Below, in pieces: positions 19,278 through 29,144 of a stretch of DNA of 64,000 nt. How positions within the stretch are numbered: the stretch's first letter is position 1; each line of letters opens with the position of its first letter. Source of the stretch: Ostreococcus mediterraneus (Eukaryota > Chlorophyta > Mamiellophyceae > Mamiellales > Bathycoccaceae); NCBI GenBank assembly GCA_012295225.1, contig WMKK01000014.1:457979-521978 (forward strand), read 5' to 3'. The position numbers and the translations under genes are program-made. The notes beneath the pieces are model-generated. The model worked only from the letters and a program-made list of their open reading frames with translations, was not told the origin of the DNA and searched no databases.

Positions 19278-19522
19278 CCGCCGCCGCCGCGGTCGACGCC
19301 ATCGATCGCCTCTTCCGCCGCCGACGACCGCCGGACGACGCCCTTGGACGCCGCGAACGAACGATGGTATTTTCTTGCGCCCACGACGGCGCGCGGCGGC
19401 ACCGCGTGACGACGACGACGCCGCTGGTGCGTCGCGATGTTGACGACGGCGCGGACGATGCGTCGCTCGGGCGCCGCAGCGGCGCGCGTCACGATCGCCG
19501 CCGCAGCGGCGCGCTGACGACG

Positions 19523-20983
19523 ATGTTCGGCACGTTCTCGCTGGGAAAGGTGGCGATGTGCGCGATGTGTGCTGTGGCGGTGTCGTCAACGACGGCACCG
19601 CGAGCGACGTTGGGCGGTGGCGTGGTTTTGGGCGCGTACGCGTCTGAGACGACGCCCGCGGAGTTCGCGGCGACGACGAGCGCGACGTTCGTGTCTACGT
19701 TTGACACCGATAACAATGGGTTATTGAGTGTGGATGAGATGGATGCGATATTTGAGACGTTGCATGAGCGAACGGAGTATGGAGCGTCGGATGCGCACGC
19801 GCACGGGCACGACGACGCGGTGACGTTGACGCCTACGCAGGTGTTCGCGAGCGCCGACGCCAACAACGACGGGGAGTTGTCGGCGGTGGAGTTTGCGAAC
19901 GGATGCGCCGGGATTCTACGATGCGCCGCTGACGAGGAGTGTGAATTTGACACGTCCACGTCGACCGCGTCGACGTCGGAGTCGACAGGCGCGAGCAAGT
20001 ATGTTGGGTTCAAGTGCGCCATGGGCGGGGCTATTCTCGCCGAAGCCTTTGTGGGCGGCATGGCGCCAACAGTTCTCGCCAAGGTGCTCACAAGCGCCGT
20101 CGACGAAGCGCTCGGGTTGATGAATGCATTTTCTGGTGGTATTTTCCTAAGCGCTGGCTTGACGCACATTTTACCGCACGTCATCGAGGCGAGCGCGAGT
20201 GTGACGTGGTCGCCTAAGTCGTATCCTCTGCCTTACGCGCTCGTGTGCTTGGGGTACATGTTGATTTTCTTCGTCGAACGAGTCCTGTTTCACTCGCACG
20301 GGCACACATTGGAAGAGCACGACAACGACGAGGAGCACGACGCTGAAGAAGGTGGCAACGCGAATGCAGCCAAGCACTCGCACTCGCACGCTCCCGTTAC
20401 CGCCCAGAAAGAAAAGTCCGCAAAACCTCGTCGTCGACGAATGAATGACGCAGAGATCGCCCCATACATCTTGCTTGTTGCTGTGAGTTTACACGCCGTA
20501 CTGGCTGGGGTGTCCCTCGGCGTGCAAAGCACGCGCACGCAAATCACCGCGGTGGCCATCGCGATTATTTCTCATAAGGCTCCGGCGGCGTTTTCCATCG
20601 GGTTTGCGTTTCTAAAATCTGGCGTGACGACGTATACACGCATGTGCGCAATTATGTTTGCGTTCGCATGTGTGACGCCGATCGGTATCGCCATTGGCAT
20701 CGGCATCGGTTCATCATCGCCATTGGCAGCTCTCATAATCGAAGGTTTAGCCGCCGGTTCGTTCATTTACGTCGGCGCCACGGAAATCGCGACGGATGAA
20801 TTTGAAACTTCCGCCAAAGCTTGCGGGGACAAACACGGATTACAGGCTGAACATATCGCGCATAGTCACCGCGTGCATCAAGCGCCGGACCGTAAGACTC
20901 GTTTGAAGAAATTTTTCGCCTATGCCGCCGGCGTGGGAACAATTCTACTCGCCGGCCTCGCCACGCACGAGGATCATGATTGA
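19523..20983 (+). CDS. ZIP-family metal transporter with N-terminal EF-hand pair
   Basis: 486 aa from ATG 19523, which starts a good signal peptide (MFGTFSLGKVAMCAMCAVAV); ATG 19364 is an alternative. Two canonical EF-hand loops follow: DTDNNGLLSVDE (residues 61-72) and DANNDGELSAVE (112-123), with a His-rich linker (DAHAHGHDD) between them. The ZIP core has AFSGGIFLSAGLTHILPH, a cytosolic loop rich in His and acidic residues (HSHGHTLEEHDNDEEHD, later KHSHSHAP), then SLHAVLAGVSLGVQ, ISHKAPAAFSIGFAF and EGLAAGSFIYVGATE, typical of ZIP I/II transporters. An EF-hand-like domain is known in some LIV-1 ZIPs, but here both loops keep the calcium-binding residues. It likely imports zinc or iron. Confidence 0.88.
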   Translation: MFGTFSLGKVAMCAMCAVAVSSTTAPRATLGGGVVLGAYASETTPAEFAATTSATFVSTFDTDNNGLLSVDEMDAIFETLHERTEYGASDAHAHGHDDAVTLTPTQVFASADANNDGELSAVEFANGCAGILRCAADEECEFDTSTSTASTSESTGASKYVGFKCAMGGAILAEAFVGGMAPTVLAKVLTSAVDEALGLMNAFSGGIFLSAGLTHILPHVIEASASVTWSPKSYPLPYALVCLGYMLIFFVERVLFHSHGHTLEEHDNDEEHDAEEGGNANAAKHSHSHAPVTAQKEKSAKPRRRRMNDAEIAPYILLVAVSLHAVLAGVSLGVQSTRTQITAVAIAIISHKAPAAFSIGFAFLKSGVTTYTRMCAIMFAFACVTPIGIAIGIGIGSSSPLAALIIEGLAAGSFIYVGATEIATDEFETSAKACGDKHGLQAEHIAHSHRVHQAPDRKTRLKKFFAYAAGVGTILLAGLATHEDHD

Positions 20984-21411
20984 AACGAATGAAACATTAA
21001 ACCAAGTAGCGTAACACAAAGTTGTAAGGTTTATTACATTTACGCGAGTTTTCTATGCGGTGGATGCGAGTGTCGACGCCACCACCCAGAATGTAGCCAG
21101 TTCCACAAAACGTCGCAGAACTGCTCATGCAGATTCTTACTAAAGCTGTGTATTTTCACAATTGTGAAAAGCGTGCGCAAATGCTATAAATGGAATTGAT
21201 ACAGCACACGGTCTCGAATGGAGCAATAGCGAATTGTCGTTTGACGGGTAAAATCGATGCTCGGTACAGTGGTACGGTACATGGAAGTGGTACAAAATTC
21301 GACAAACGCAGCGCGCGCGCGCGCCGCGGGTGAATGGTGGCGATGGTGGTGATACAGTTCGAGGCGTATTAGCCTTTACGGTTCTTGAGACTCTTTTCAG
21401 ATGTCTTTGTC
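20984..21411. other. Convergent intergenic region
   Basis: About 430 bp between the stop codons of the ZIP gene (plus) and the GATA gene (minus). It is AT-richer than its surroundings and contains a perfect 18-bp palindrome TTTTCACAATTGTGAAAA at 21153-21170. No coding frame of interest was seen. Confidence 0.6.
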
Positions 21412-23259
21412 TTACCATCCTTGCATGGCGGTGATTATTTCTTCAGGACCCGATGGCATGTGCAAAATTTCTTCCATTGCTTTGTTGCCGACATCGTCCT
21501 CGTCAAGGGCGTACGCACACGTCAACGTCAGTTGTGATTCGGGACGCGGTAGCTTTGACTCCAAATCTTTCGCTTGTTCAATTTCGACCTTATCCGATTG
21601 ACGCGATACTGAATCCGCCGCGAATTCTTCAGTCACGTCCATCGTGAACCACGGCAGATCTTCCATATTCATGAACAATTCGGCCAACTCGGTGTGCGCG
21701 ACAAACGCGCCTTTGGATGCTTCGTTCTGTCGTTTGTTCGTGTCAACTTTCGCGCTCTTCGCAGACTTCGTCTTTCGCTTCTTCGAAGCGTTCGATACAT
21801 CTAGTTCAGAGCCGGCGACGAAAGTTTCTAGATCTCCGCATGAATCAAACAATCCCAGCTCATCCTTCCGTGCAAAGAGAGTTTCAATATGTTTCTTGTA
21901 CGCCATCTTAGCCTTAGTACGCCTCAGCTTTTCCGCGGAATGAATGGCTTTGCAAGCGGCACGAATGGCACCTTGAACTTGAGAAGTGTGATAGCCAAAA
22001 GCCATAATGGCATTGAAATCATCTTTTGTCGGCGGCGTGCGAATGAAAATCTCTTTTTCTTCAGGCGAAGCATCCGTTGGTGGTGGCGGCGTTACCTCAA
22101 CCACAATATCTTCCGAAGCGCCGTTCACTTTCCCACATGGACGCATTGTTCCACGGCGTGCAAACCAAAGTCCACAGGCGTTACACAGCGTACGCATGCC
22201 GTTGGGACCCCGTCGCATCAGGGGCGTGCTCGCGACGCCGCAGTTTGGATTGGAGCACGTCGCGCTGCACAAGCGTTTCGTGCGCGCTGGTGCCGTCAGA
22301 GACGGAATGCGCTCAAACTGACGACGAGTAATCTCTTGTACAATACACACACACGCATCTTCGGCGTTCATCGTTCCGGGGTCAGATTGCGCGATGAGGC
22401 GACCGTCACCTTCAAATCCCCACGTAACTTTGTGCACGCCGTGTTCGTCGACAGACGCGGAGAACGGTTCTTCGAATAACAAACCCTTGACCTCGTATTC
22501 ACGCGGAATAAATACCGTTGGGATAGATGGATCCATGTTTTTAGTTTCCATGGATCTGACGCACAGCTGTATATCCTCATGCGTCAACACCCCCAGGGAC
22601 GCGATGCGGATTTCAGAGTATAACGCAGTCACGTTCTTCAACTTTGCGCCTCGTATGCGTGACGATGCCTTAACAAACGGTTCCTTGATTGAAACACGCT
22701 GACCCAGAATAGACGTTCGAGGACTTCGCCGAAGCGATTCTATTTGTGGATCGTTTGCGACGTCAAACAACTTGCCCTTGTTGCTCGTCGTCACGCTCAT
22801 CATACCCGTCGTCGTGGTTGCGATCGGAGCCGCCGCCGTCGCCGCCGTTGCCGTCGACTCCTTCTGCGGTAACGATATCGTGGCCCTCATTGTCGCAAAT
22901 ACATCTGTTTCAACCTTAGACGCATTGGCCACGATGTCATGATTCTCAAACGCTTCGCCGCCGTCCAGAGAGCTCTCGCTCCCAAAGCTCCTCACGGTCG
23001 TTAAATGCGCCGTCGTCGTCATTTTCAACGTCCGAGCGCCCTCACTCGCTCGCGGAGTTTGAACACACACTTGTGTACTACCAGCACTTAAATCATCCAC
23101 GCTCGTAGACGTCCTGAGTCCAGCCCGAGTGGTCGCGTTTCGCGCGAGCTTGGCGTAATCCACGTCCAACGCGCTCTGCTCCTCCAATTCCGACGCCAAT
23201 CGCCCATCCGTGAATAAATTCATTCCACCAATCGTGCCAACCTTACTCGTTTCGTCCAT
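21412..23259 (-). CDS. GATA-type zinc-finger transcription factor
   Basis: 615 aa, single exon. The GATA finger spans residues about 335-372: CSNPNC (a C-x4-C first pair instead of the usual C-x2-C), then [27 protein letters not shown] with the second C-x2-C pair. The [17 protein letters not shown] stretch is closest to plant ZIM/ZML-type GATA fingers. The N-terminal half is Ser/Thr/Ala-rich and probably disordered. The C-terminal part has basic ([12 protein letters not shown]) and acidic segments compatible with nuclear localisation and activation. No TIFY or CCT domain was evident. Target genes are unknown. Confidence 0.9.
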   Translation of the reverse strand: MDETSKVGTIGGMNLFTDGRLASELEEQSALDVDYAKLARNATTRAGLRTSTSVDDLSAGSTQVCVQTPRASEGARTLKMTTTAHLTTVRSFGSESSLDGGEAFENHDIVANASKVETDVFATMRATISLPQKESTATAATAAAPIATTTTGMMSVTTSNKGKLFDVANDPQIESLRRSPRTSILGQRVSIKEPFVKASSRIRGAKLKNVTALYSEIRIASLGVLTHEDIQLCVRSMETKNMDPSIPTVFIPREYEVKGLLFEEPFSASVDEHGVHKVTWGFEGDGRLIAQSDPGTMNAEDACVCIVQEITRRQFERIPSLTAPARTKRLCSATCSNPNCGVASTPLMRRGPNGMRTLCNACGLWFARRGTMRPCGKVNGASEDIVVEVTPPPPTDASPEEKEIFIRTPPTKDDFNAIMAFGYHTSQVQGAIRAACKAIHSAEKLRRTKAKMAYKKHIETLFARKDELGLFDSCGDLETFVAGSELDVSNASKKRKTKSAKSAKVDTNKRQNEASKGAFVAHTELAELFMNMEDLPWFTMDVTEEFAADSVSRQSDKVEIEQAKDLESKLPRPESQLTLTCAYALDEDDVGNKAMEEILHMPSGPEEIITAMQGW

Positions 23260-23924
23260 TGTCGCACAAATCTCGCGTGCCTAGGCGATACAAATGTCAT
23301 TCGTCAGTCGTCAATTGTTCGGCGAGCGTCGCCTCGTCGGCCCCCCTCTACGCCGTCGGCGCAACGTCCTCGTTCGCACCCCTCATCGTCGCGCTCACGC
23401 GCGCCTGGGCGTCTCAAACACCGCGACGAAACCCATCGTCGCCGTGTGCGACCCGTGCGCGGTGCACGACGGGCGCAGAGCGCCTCACGCGCGCGGCAAC
23501 GCCCGCGCGTCTCCGATCGATTGGTGTTCAGCCGCGCCGCGTCAGCATTTCGCAACCTCGCGCGCTCGCGCTCGCGCTCGCGCGCATCGCGCACCTCGAT
23601 GCGCGCAATCGCACGCGGGATATGATTGACGTCGCCTTCGCGCGGTGTTTAGCACGACGACGATGGTGACGCGCGCGAAGTGACGACGAATGGGGTGTCG
23701 GTGCGGCTCGCGACCTTTCGGTGCCGTCGCGTGGTGTCGCGGTATCAACGTCGACGGCGGCGCTCGCGTGGGTGTTGACGGGTTCGGCGCGATGGAAAAA
23801 CCTATGTCGTCGCGTCGACGGGCGCGAGCGGGGCGAATGCGAGAGCGACGTGCGAGCGCGACGTGCGCGCGAGGTGAGCTCGCGTGGAGAGGCTGGCGGA
23901 GCGGCGGGTATATTCGCAATCGTT
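23260..23924. other. Intergenic, GATA gene upstream region
   Basis: 665 bp, CpG-rich, with only Arg/Ala-rich chance frames on both strands. It should hold the GATA promoter and the 3' flank of the next minus-strand gene. I see no RNA gene or repeat of note. Confidence 0.5.
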
Positions 23925-24682
23925 CTATCGTTTTCGCGCCGCTTTCAATGCACGCGCGATGATTTCAGCACATTCACGTTCGATGTTGACGACGTGCGTC
24001 GCGAGCGTTGCGCGAAGGTGCGCGATGGCGTCTTCCGTCGCGCGAGCGGCGTCGACGTCGGCGGGAATATCTTCTGGCGGCTGCGCGCGTCGTTCGTCAT
24101 CGTCGCCGTTCGGTGCTTCAGGCTTCGCGCGCTTGCCAAACTTGTTCATCGTCGCGAGCGGTGTGGCGCATTTCGCCTCAGAGAGGCCGTGTCGGAGCAC
24201 GAAATCGACGACAGCATCGTCGCTCGATAAAACGCAACGCTCGCGAACAGCCGCTGACAAGTCTCCCATCGAACCGTCGACGACAAAGGTTCCGTTCGAG
24301 TCGATCGTGCGCACGCACCCGACGTCGACGAGAGCGTCAAAAATATGATCCCATGATAGCGCTTGGAGTATGACGTGATGTAAATTCTGTGTGCGCGCGA
24401 ATGAGACGCGTCGCGGTGAGTGGAGCGCGAAGTGTCACATCGAGCGTACGCGCGACGGGACGGGTGTACGGTCTTTGTTTTGTTCGCGCCGTGTCCACGA
24501 CATACCTCGTTTTCGATGTGTTTGCGAATGCGTTCACGACCGGGGAATCGTTTTGCATCGGCGTCATAGATGTGTTGCGCCGCGCGAACGACCACGTACG
24601 CGGGCAAGACGTGAGTATCCTTCATTCTCGCGACGCGCGTGGTGAATCTATCGAAAGATGCTCGAGCGTTTTGCGCGTCCAT
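23925..24682 (-). CDS. Unidentified 212-aa protein, two exons
   Basis: Exon 1 is 24506-24682 and exon 2 is 23925-24386. The 119-bp intron starts GTATGT and ends GCACACAG; the phase-0 junction reads RKHIENENLHHVIL. Exon 1 encodes VLPAYVVVRAAQHIYDADAKRF. Exon 2 continues with QALSWDHIFDALVDVGCVRT, FVVDGSMGDLSAAVRERC and a predicted long C-terminal helix (ATEDAIAHLRATLATHVVNI ...) ending in AARKR. The first two thirds look like a compact winged-helix-like or helical fold followed by a coiled coil. I do not recognise the family. Composition and clean splicing support a real gene. Confidence 0.65.
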
Positions 24683-25044
24683 ATCGACTTTGTGAAATAC
24701 GTCACAGATGAGTCAAACGTAGTGCTGATGTACGTATTTTACGGTGCACACAACAGATAGCACGATGCGAATGCGTTGGCGTGGCGTGATGTGGCGCGCG
24801 GCTGACTGCGATGCGACGAGCTTTGTCACTGTGTCACTTTGACATCGTCGTCAACTTTTCACCTTTACTTTTGTGATTTGTCTGTTACAAGTTCGAGCTA
24901 TTCAATAAGAGCCACCTTAAAACACGATCGCGCGATCAACCGTTGGCGCACTGGTTGCCCATCGCGTGGCCTTGTGCCATGAAAATTCCAAACGAAGGAC
25001 ACCCCCATCCTGACGTTTGGTCGCAGCGCTCTGCTGTTTTATGT
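24683..25044. other. Intergenic between unknown gene and PP1
   Basis: About 360 bp between two minus-strand genes, holding the promoter of the unidentified gene and the 3' flank of PP1. It includes the short palindrome GATCGCGCGATC near 24927. No gene is seen. Confidence 0.5.
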
Positions 25045-26486
25045 TTACGTCCCTTTGTTGCGAGGAGGAGTGCTCGGTCGCGCACCCATCATCGACCCAA
25101 ATCCGCCCATGAGCTTACGTTCGGCAGGCTTCAATATCTGGAAGCTGCACATCAAGTTTTCATCTACAGTCATCATCGCACCGGCGTTATCAAACTCTCC
25201 GCAATAGTTGGGCGCCGAGAAAACCGTGACAAGCTGCCGCTTTCCGAAAAACTCATACCCATTCTCAACAACCTGATGCGCTCTAACCACTAAGTCAAAA
25301 TCAAACTTGGCGAGGAAATCGCCAACAACATCGGTCCCGTACGTATACGATACCCCGCGGTCGTTCTCGCCCCAGCCCTGAATATCCGCGTCTGGGTCGC
25401 TCCACAAAAAGTCGCACAACATTCCCATGTCGGGAATGTCCGTCGGCCGTTTGATTTGAACTATTTGCTGTAGATCCTTCAACTCCGGACTCGGCCCGCC
25501 GTGAATGCAAAAGATCTTTTCATCCACGATGGCTGCAAACGGAAGGCAGTTGAACACGTCACAGAACACGCGCCACAACTTGATGTTGTACCGTCTCTTA
25601 CACTCGTCATAAAAACCGTAAATGCGCGAAATCGAGTTGCACTCGTGGTTCCCTCGCAACAGGAAAAAGTTTTCTGGATACTTCACCTTGTATGCCAACA
25701 ACAAGCAAATCACCTCCAAGCCTTGCTTGCCGCGATCGACGTAATCGCCCAGGAACAAATAATTCGCCTCTGGGGGAAACCCGCCGTACTCAAACAGTCT
25801 CAACAAGTCCGAGTATTGCCCGTGCACGTCACCACAAATCTTCAACGGCGCCTCCAGTTCAAGTAAGCACGGTTGTGCCAAGAAAATCTCTCTGTGTACC
25901 GCAAAACCGGGGTAAAAAATTCATCAGTCAGTCGCGTCGTCGTCGCTCGTCGTATACGCTCAGCGTCGCGTAGCGCGCTCGCGTCCCCTCTTCTGTCATA
26001 CCCTCGTCACGCGCCGCGCGCAAATCACCATTCGCACCGAGCGCACGAGCACACCGTTGAGCCCCGCACACACGCGCACACGCCGCGCCGACGCGCACGA
26101 ACCCGCCCGCTGCTCGATCGGCGTCGCGCCCGCTGACCCTCTCCACCACCTTCACACGCGCGCATTTCACCCCTCGCCGCGTACGCACGCGCACTTTCCC
26201 GCGCACAGACCCACGCAACCGCACGCACGAGTTCCACTCCATATTCCCCGCCCATCACCCGCACCGAACCCGCGTCGCGCGCGCGTCACACGTCGTCGAT
26301 CTCCACTCGCGCGCCTCGACCGCGCGCACGCCTCGCGTTCGCATCGAATCGTCCCAACACGCACCTCGCCGCCGCGCACAGCGCTCTGATCTCGCCCTCC
26401 GCCAATTGCACCGTGCGATTATTCGGTTGTCCGCGCACGCTCAACAACCGTTCGATCACGCTATCGACGTCCAGCGTGGTGGTCAT
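25045..26486 (-). CDS. Ser/Thr protein phosphatase PP1 catalytic subunit, two exons
   Basis: Exon 1 is 26365-26486 and exon 2 is 25045-25891; the 473-bp intron has donor GTGCGT and acceptor GTACACAG, and the phase-2 junction reads [20 protein letters not shown]. Total 322 aa, the normal PP1 length. Motifs of the metal-dependent phosphatase core are intact: GDVHGQY, GDYVDRG, LRGNHE, the HGGPSPEL segment and [14 protein letters not shown]. The N-terminal [10 protein letters not shown] start and the short TPPRNKG tail fit PP1 rather than PP2A. It would dephosphorylate many proteins through regulatory subunits. The ATG-lacking exon 2 alone starts only at an internal TTG, so exon 1 is required. 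Confidence 0.95.
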
Positions 26487-27086
26487 GATTGACGTTGGTG
26501 ATTCAAACGTTTACGCGCGAATCGATTCGTTCGGGTGGTAATCTTTCGTCGTCGTCGCTGCGGCGGCGCAGGCGAACGTCGATAACGCGCGGAAAGTGTG
26601 CGCGTGAAATGCGTCGACACACCGCGCGTGCGAGCGGAGCGCGATCGAACTCGCGTCGCGCGTAGCGACGGGGTGTGCGGAGCGCCGCGCGCGGGACGGC
26701 GAGGACGGGGACGGGGTTGAGACGTCGGATGTCCGAAATTTGAAAAGGGGCATAGTGTGAGGTGACATATGACTATGTGTATGATTTATGATGTGCATAC
26801 AGGCGCGCGCAGTCTACGCCTCGGGACACCGCGGAGGAGGAGGAGGAGGACGACGACAGAGATGACGCGACGCGATGGATGATTTTGAGTTTAATTTTAC
26901 TTTATAGACAATTCGATCAAAATTGAACACGTGAAACAACAAAATGACTCGACTGACGCGGACGCGGAAAATTTGGACCGTCGAGACGCGCGCGCGGAGA
27001 CGCGACTGACGGGACGCGAGAACGCGCCGTGTGTTATGGTCGTAGCGTTCATGGTGACACGCTGTAACACACTCACATATCATATT
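26487..27086. other. Intergenic, PP1 upstream region
   Basis: 600 bp, with a GGA-rich run near 26830-26850 and no convincing coding frame. It should contain the PP1 promoter and the 3' end of the coiled-coil gene. Confidence 0.5.
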
Positions 27087-28592
27087 TTAACACATGTCAC
27101 CCCCAGTGGCTTGGGAGTTGGACAACGCACCGTACATGGGCGCTTGCTTGGCGTGCGCGCGCTTGGTCGAGCGGCGGCCAAAGACGTACCCAACGAGCGC
27201 GACGACGGCGACAAGCGCCGACACCGTGGCCGTGTTGGCGTAGAAATCTTGCGACATGCCGTTCGTAGACGCACCAAGGGCGTAGTGAGTGTGACCGAGC
27301 GAACTCGGGCCGTCCACGGTCTTGATTTTCATCGCGAGCTGCTTGGCGGTGCTCACCTCGGCGTCGCGTTCGGTAGCCTTGACGGTGGCTTCAATCTTGG
27401 CGGCGGCGGCTTTTGAGAACAAATCGTTGAGCTTGGAGTTCGCAGATTCAGCGGCAGCCTTGACTTTTTGCAAAGCTGCTTCGGCTGCAGCCTTGGCGGC
27501 GGCAGCGTCGGCGACAGCTTCCTTGGCCGAGTCGACGCCGGATTGCATGAGTTCGGCGTTTTCGCGCGAGGCGTCGGTACCGTCGCTAGCAGCCTTTGCA
27601 GCCGCAGCCGCAGCATCGGCTTCAGCCTTGGCGGCTTCAGCCTTGGTGGCGGCCAAGTTCTCAATTTCTTCTTGCAATCTTTCTTCGGCAGCTTCAATTT
27701 CCGATTCAGCAGCGTCGACTTCGGCGGTAGCCTCCTTGGCGGCGAACTCGGCTTCATCGGCGGCTCGGTCGGCTTCATCGGCGGCTTGTCTCGCGGCGTC
27801 TGCCTTTTTGTTGACGGCTTCTTCGGCAGCTTGTTCGGCAGCTTCAGAATCTTGTTGAGCACGGTCCGCAGCAGCCTTTTCTTGCGAATCCTGCTCATCG
27901 ACAATCAACTTACCGTCGGTTCCGATTTTAACGGCGCTGGAGACGTCATTCCCGCCAATGATTGCCTGGGCATCCTTCTCGGATTTCTCTTGAGCAGCCA
28001 TTTCGTCGGCAGCATCTTGAACAGCGTCTTGGTTTGCTTTTACGGCAGCAAGTTTTTTCGCTTCAGCAAGAGCATCGTCGGCTTTGGCTTTCGCCTGTTC
28101 CAGCGCCGCCTTGGCCGCGTCGAGCACCGCCTGAACCTTCGTTCGTTCGGCGTCAGCGTCGTCGCCCGCGGTCGCCGGCGCTTCGGCGCTGGATGCTTCA
28201 TCGTCAGCTTGGTTCGCGTCGGCATCTGCCTTGTCCGCGAGCTCGCTGAGCGCTTCGGCTTCAGCTTTCGCCTTGGAGTCGCCGTTCGCGGCGGCTTCCT
28301 TGGCGGCTGCGAGCTTCTTCTTGAGGTCGGCGGCGTGCTCACGAATCTGCTGCGCCATCGCCCGCTTCTCCTCTCGCTTGGCGTTGCGCTGAACATAATC
28401 ATTCTTAACCTTATCATCCGCCATTTCCTTCACCGCCTCAAGCTTCTTCTCCAATCTTTTCACAGCAGCCTCAGCCTTGGCCGCTTCGAGCGCCGCGGCT
28501 TTGGCCTTCTCCGCCGCGGCTTTGGCCTTTTCCACGACGTCCCCCGCCGACGACGCCTGCCCGAGCCCGAACGCCTTCATGAAACGAACCAT
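27087..28592 (-). CDS. Alanine-rich coiled-coil protein with C-terminal membrane anchor
   Basis: 501 aa from ATG 28592 (MVRFMKAFG; a second ATG is 4 codons on). Nearly the whole chain is Ala/Glu/Lys/Asp-rich with heptad-like spacing and would form long coiled coils (KAKAAAEKAKAAALEAAKAE, ADEADRAADEAEFAAKEA). Near the C-terminus a single hydrophobic segment, TVSALVAVVALVGYVFG, is followed by RRSTKRAHAKQ, so the rod is probably tail-anchored. There is a short non-coil island (AIIGGNDVSSAVKIGTDGKL) in the middle. I recognise no family. Possible roles include a tether or structural protein on an organelle surface. Confidence 0.7.
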   Translation of the reverse strand: MVRFMKAFGLGQASSAGDVVEKAKAAAEKAKAAALEAAKAEAAVKRLEKKLEAVKEMADDKVKNDYVQRNAKREEKRAMAQQIREHAADLKKKLAAAKEAAANGDSKAKAEAEALSELADKADADANQADDEASSAEAPATAGDDADAERTKVQAVLDAAKAALEQAKAKADDALAEAKKLAAVKANQDAVQDAADEMAAQEKSEKDAQAIIGGNDVSSAVKIGTDGKLIVDEQDSQEKAAADRAQQDSEAAEQAAEEAVNKKADAARQAADEADRAADEAEFAAKEATAEVDAAESEIEAAEERLQEEIENLAATKAEAAKAEADAAAAAAKAASDGTDASRENAELMQSGVDSAKEAVADAAAAKAAAEAALQKVKAAAESANSKLNDLFSKAAAAKIEATVKATERDAEVSTAKQLAMKIKTVDGPSSLGHTHYALGASTNGMSQDFYANTATVSALVAVVALVGYVFGRRSTKRAHAKQAPMYGALSNSQATGGDMC

Positions 28593-28828
28593 CACGAAAT
28601 CACACCTAAAACGCGCCCACGCGATCAGCGAACACACCTCTCTCGGTCAGTCGTCGTCGCGTTCGCGCGCGCACGCATCAACACCATCGCAACACCATCA
28701 TCCTTTCGCGTCCCATCGTCCCATGGTCGCGCGTCTCTCGATCGCGAATGCGCCGATCGCGTCGTGTTCATCACGCACCCGTGTCGTTCGTCGCGATCGG
28801 TGCGTCGAGTGCGCGGCGGCGCGGTGTG

Positions 28829-28862
<34 letters not shown>

Positions 28863-29105
28863 GGCGTTCCCACGGGTGGCGCCTCGGTCAGTCGTACTGT
28901 GCGCGCGCGATCACCATCATTATCGGGTGATGCGTAATATAGGGCGCGATCCGCCATGTGATCGTGCATGCGTGTGTGTGTGTATGTGATTTATGGTAGT
29001 GATGGGGGATTTTGCTGTCATATATGAGAAGGCCATCCATCGGGCGATGGGCGCGACGTCGGCCGGCACACGGCGCCGCCGCGCGTCGCGGTCGTCGACG
29101 GCGCG
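28593..29105. other. Divergent promoter region with (GTC)n tract
   Basis: About 510 bp between the divergent coiled-coil and TFIIIC genes. It contains a GTC trinucleotide run around 28830-28865 and a (GT) run near 28970. A further (GAC) run lies just inside the TFIIIC coding sequence. No gene is seen. Confidence 0.55.
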
Positions 29106-29111
29106 ATGAGG

Positions 29112-29144
<33 letters not shown>

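Larger units (their letters stand above)
18483..19522. other. Intergenic region with dispersed repeats upstream of the second ZIP gene
   Basis: About 1 kb. It contains repeat R1 copy 2, two R2 copies and several GACATC units (19075-19130). A frame near 18790-18930 on the plus strand reads protein-like (VVPFDVDASEATVVFSHLLP) but has no ATG and no recognisable family; it could be a decayed gene fragment. The minus-strand frame starting at 19082 is Arg/Ser-rich and unconvincing. No RNA gene was recognised. Confidence 0.45.

Noticed and set aside
24880-24910. Sequence GTTACAAGTTCGAGCTATTC resembling a tRNA T-arm
   Set aside because: No acceptor stem, D-arm or anticodon arm could be fitted around it.
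27468-28937. 489-codon plus-strand frame, Gly/Phe/Leu/Ser-rich
   Set aside because: Mirror of the Ala/Glu/Lys codons of the minus-strand coiled-coil gene; also reaches into the promoter region.
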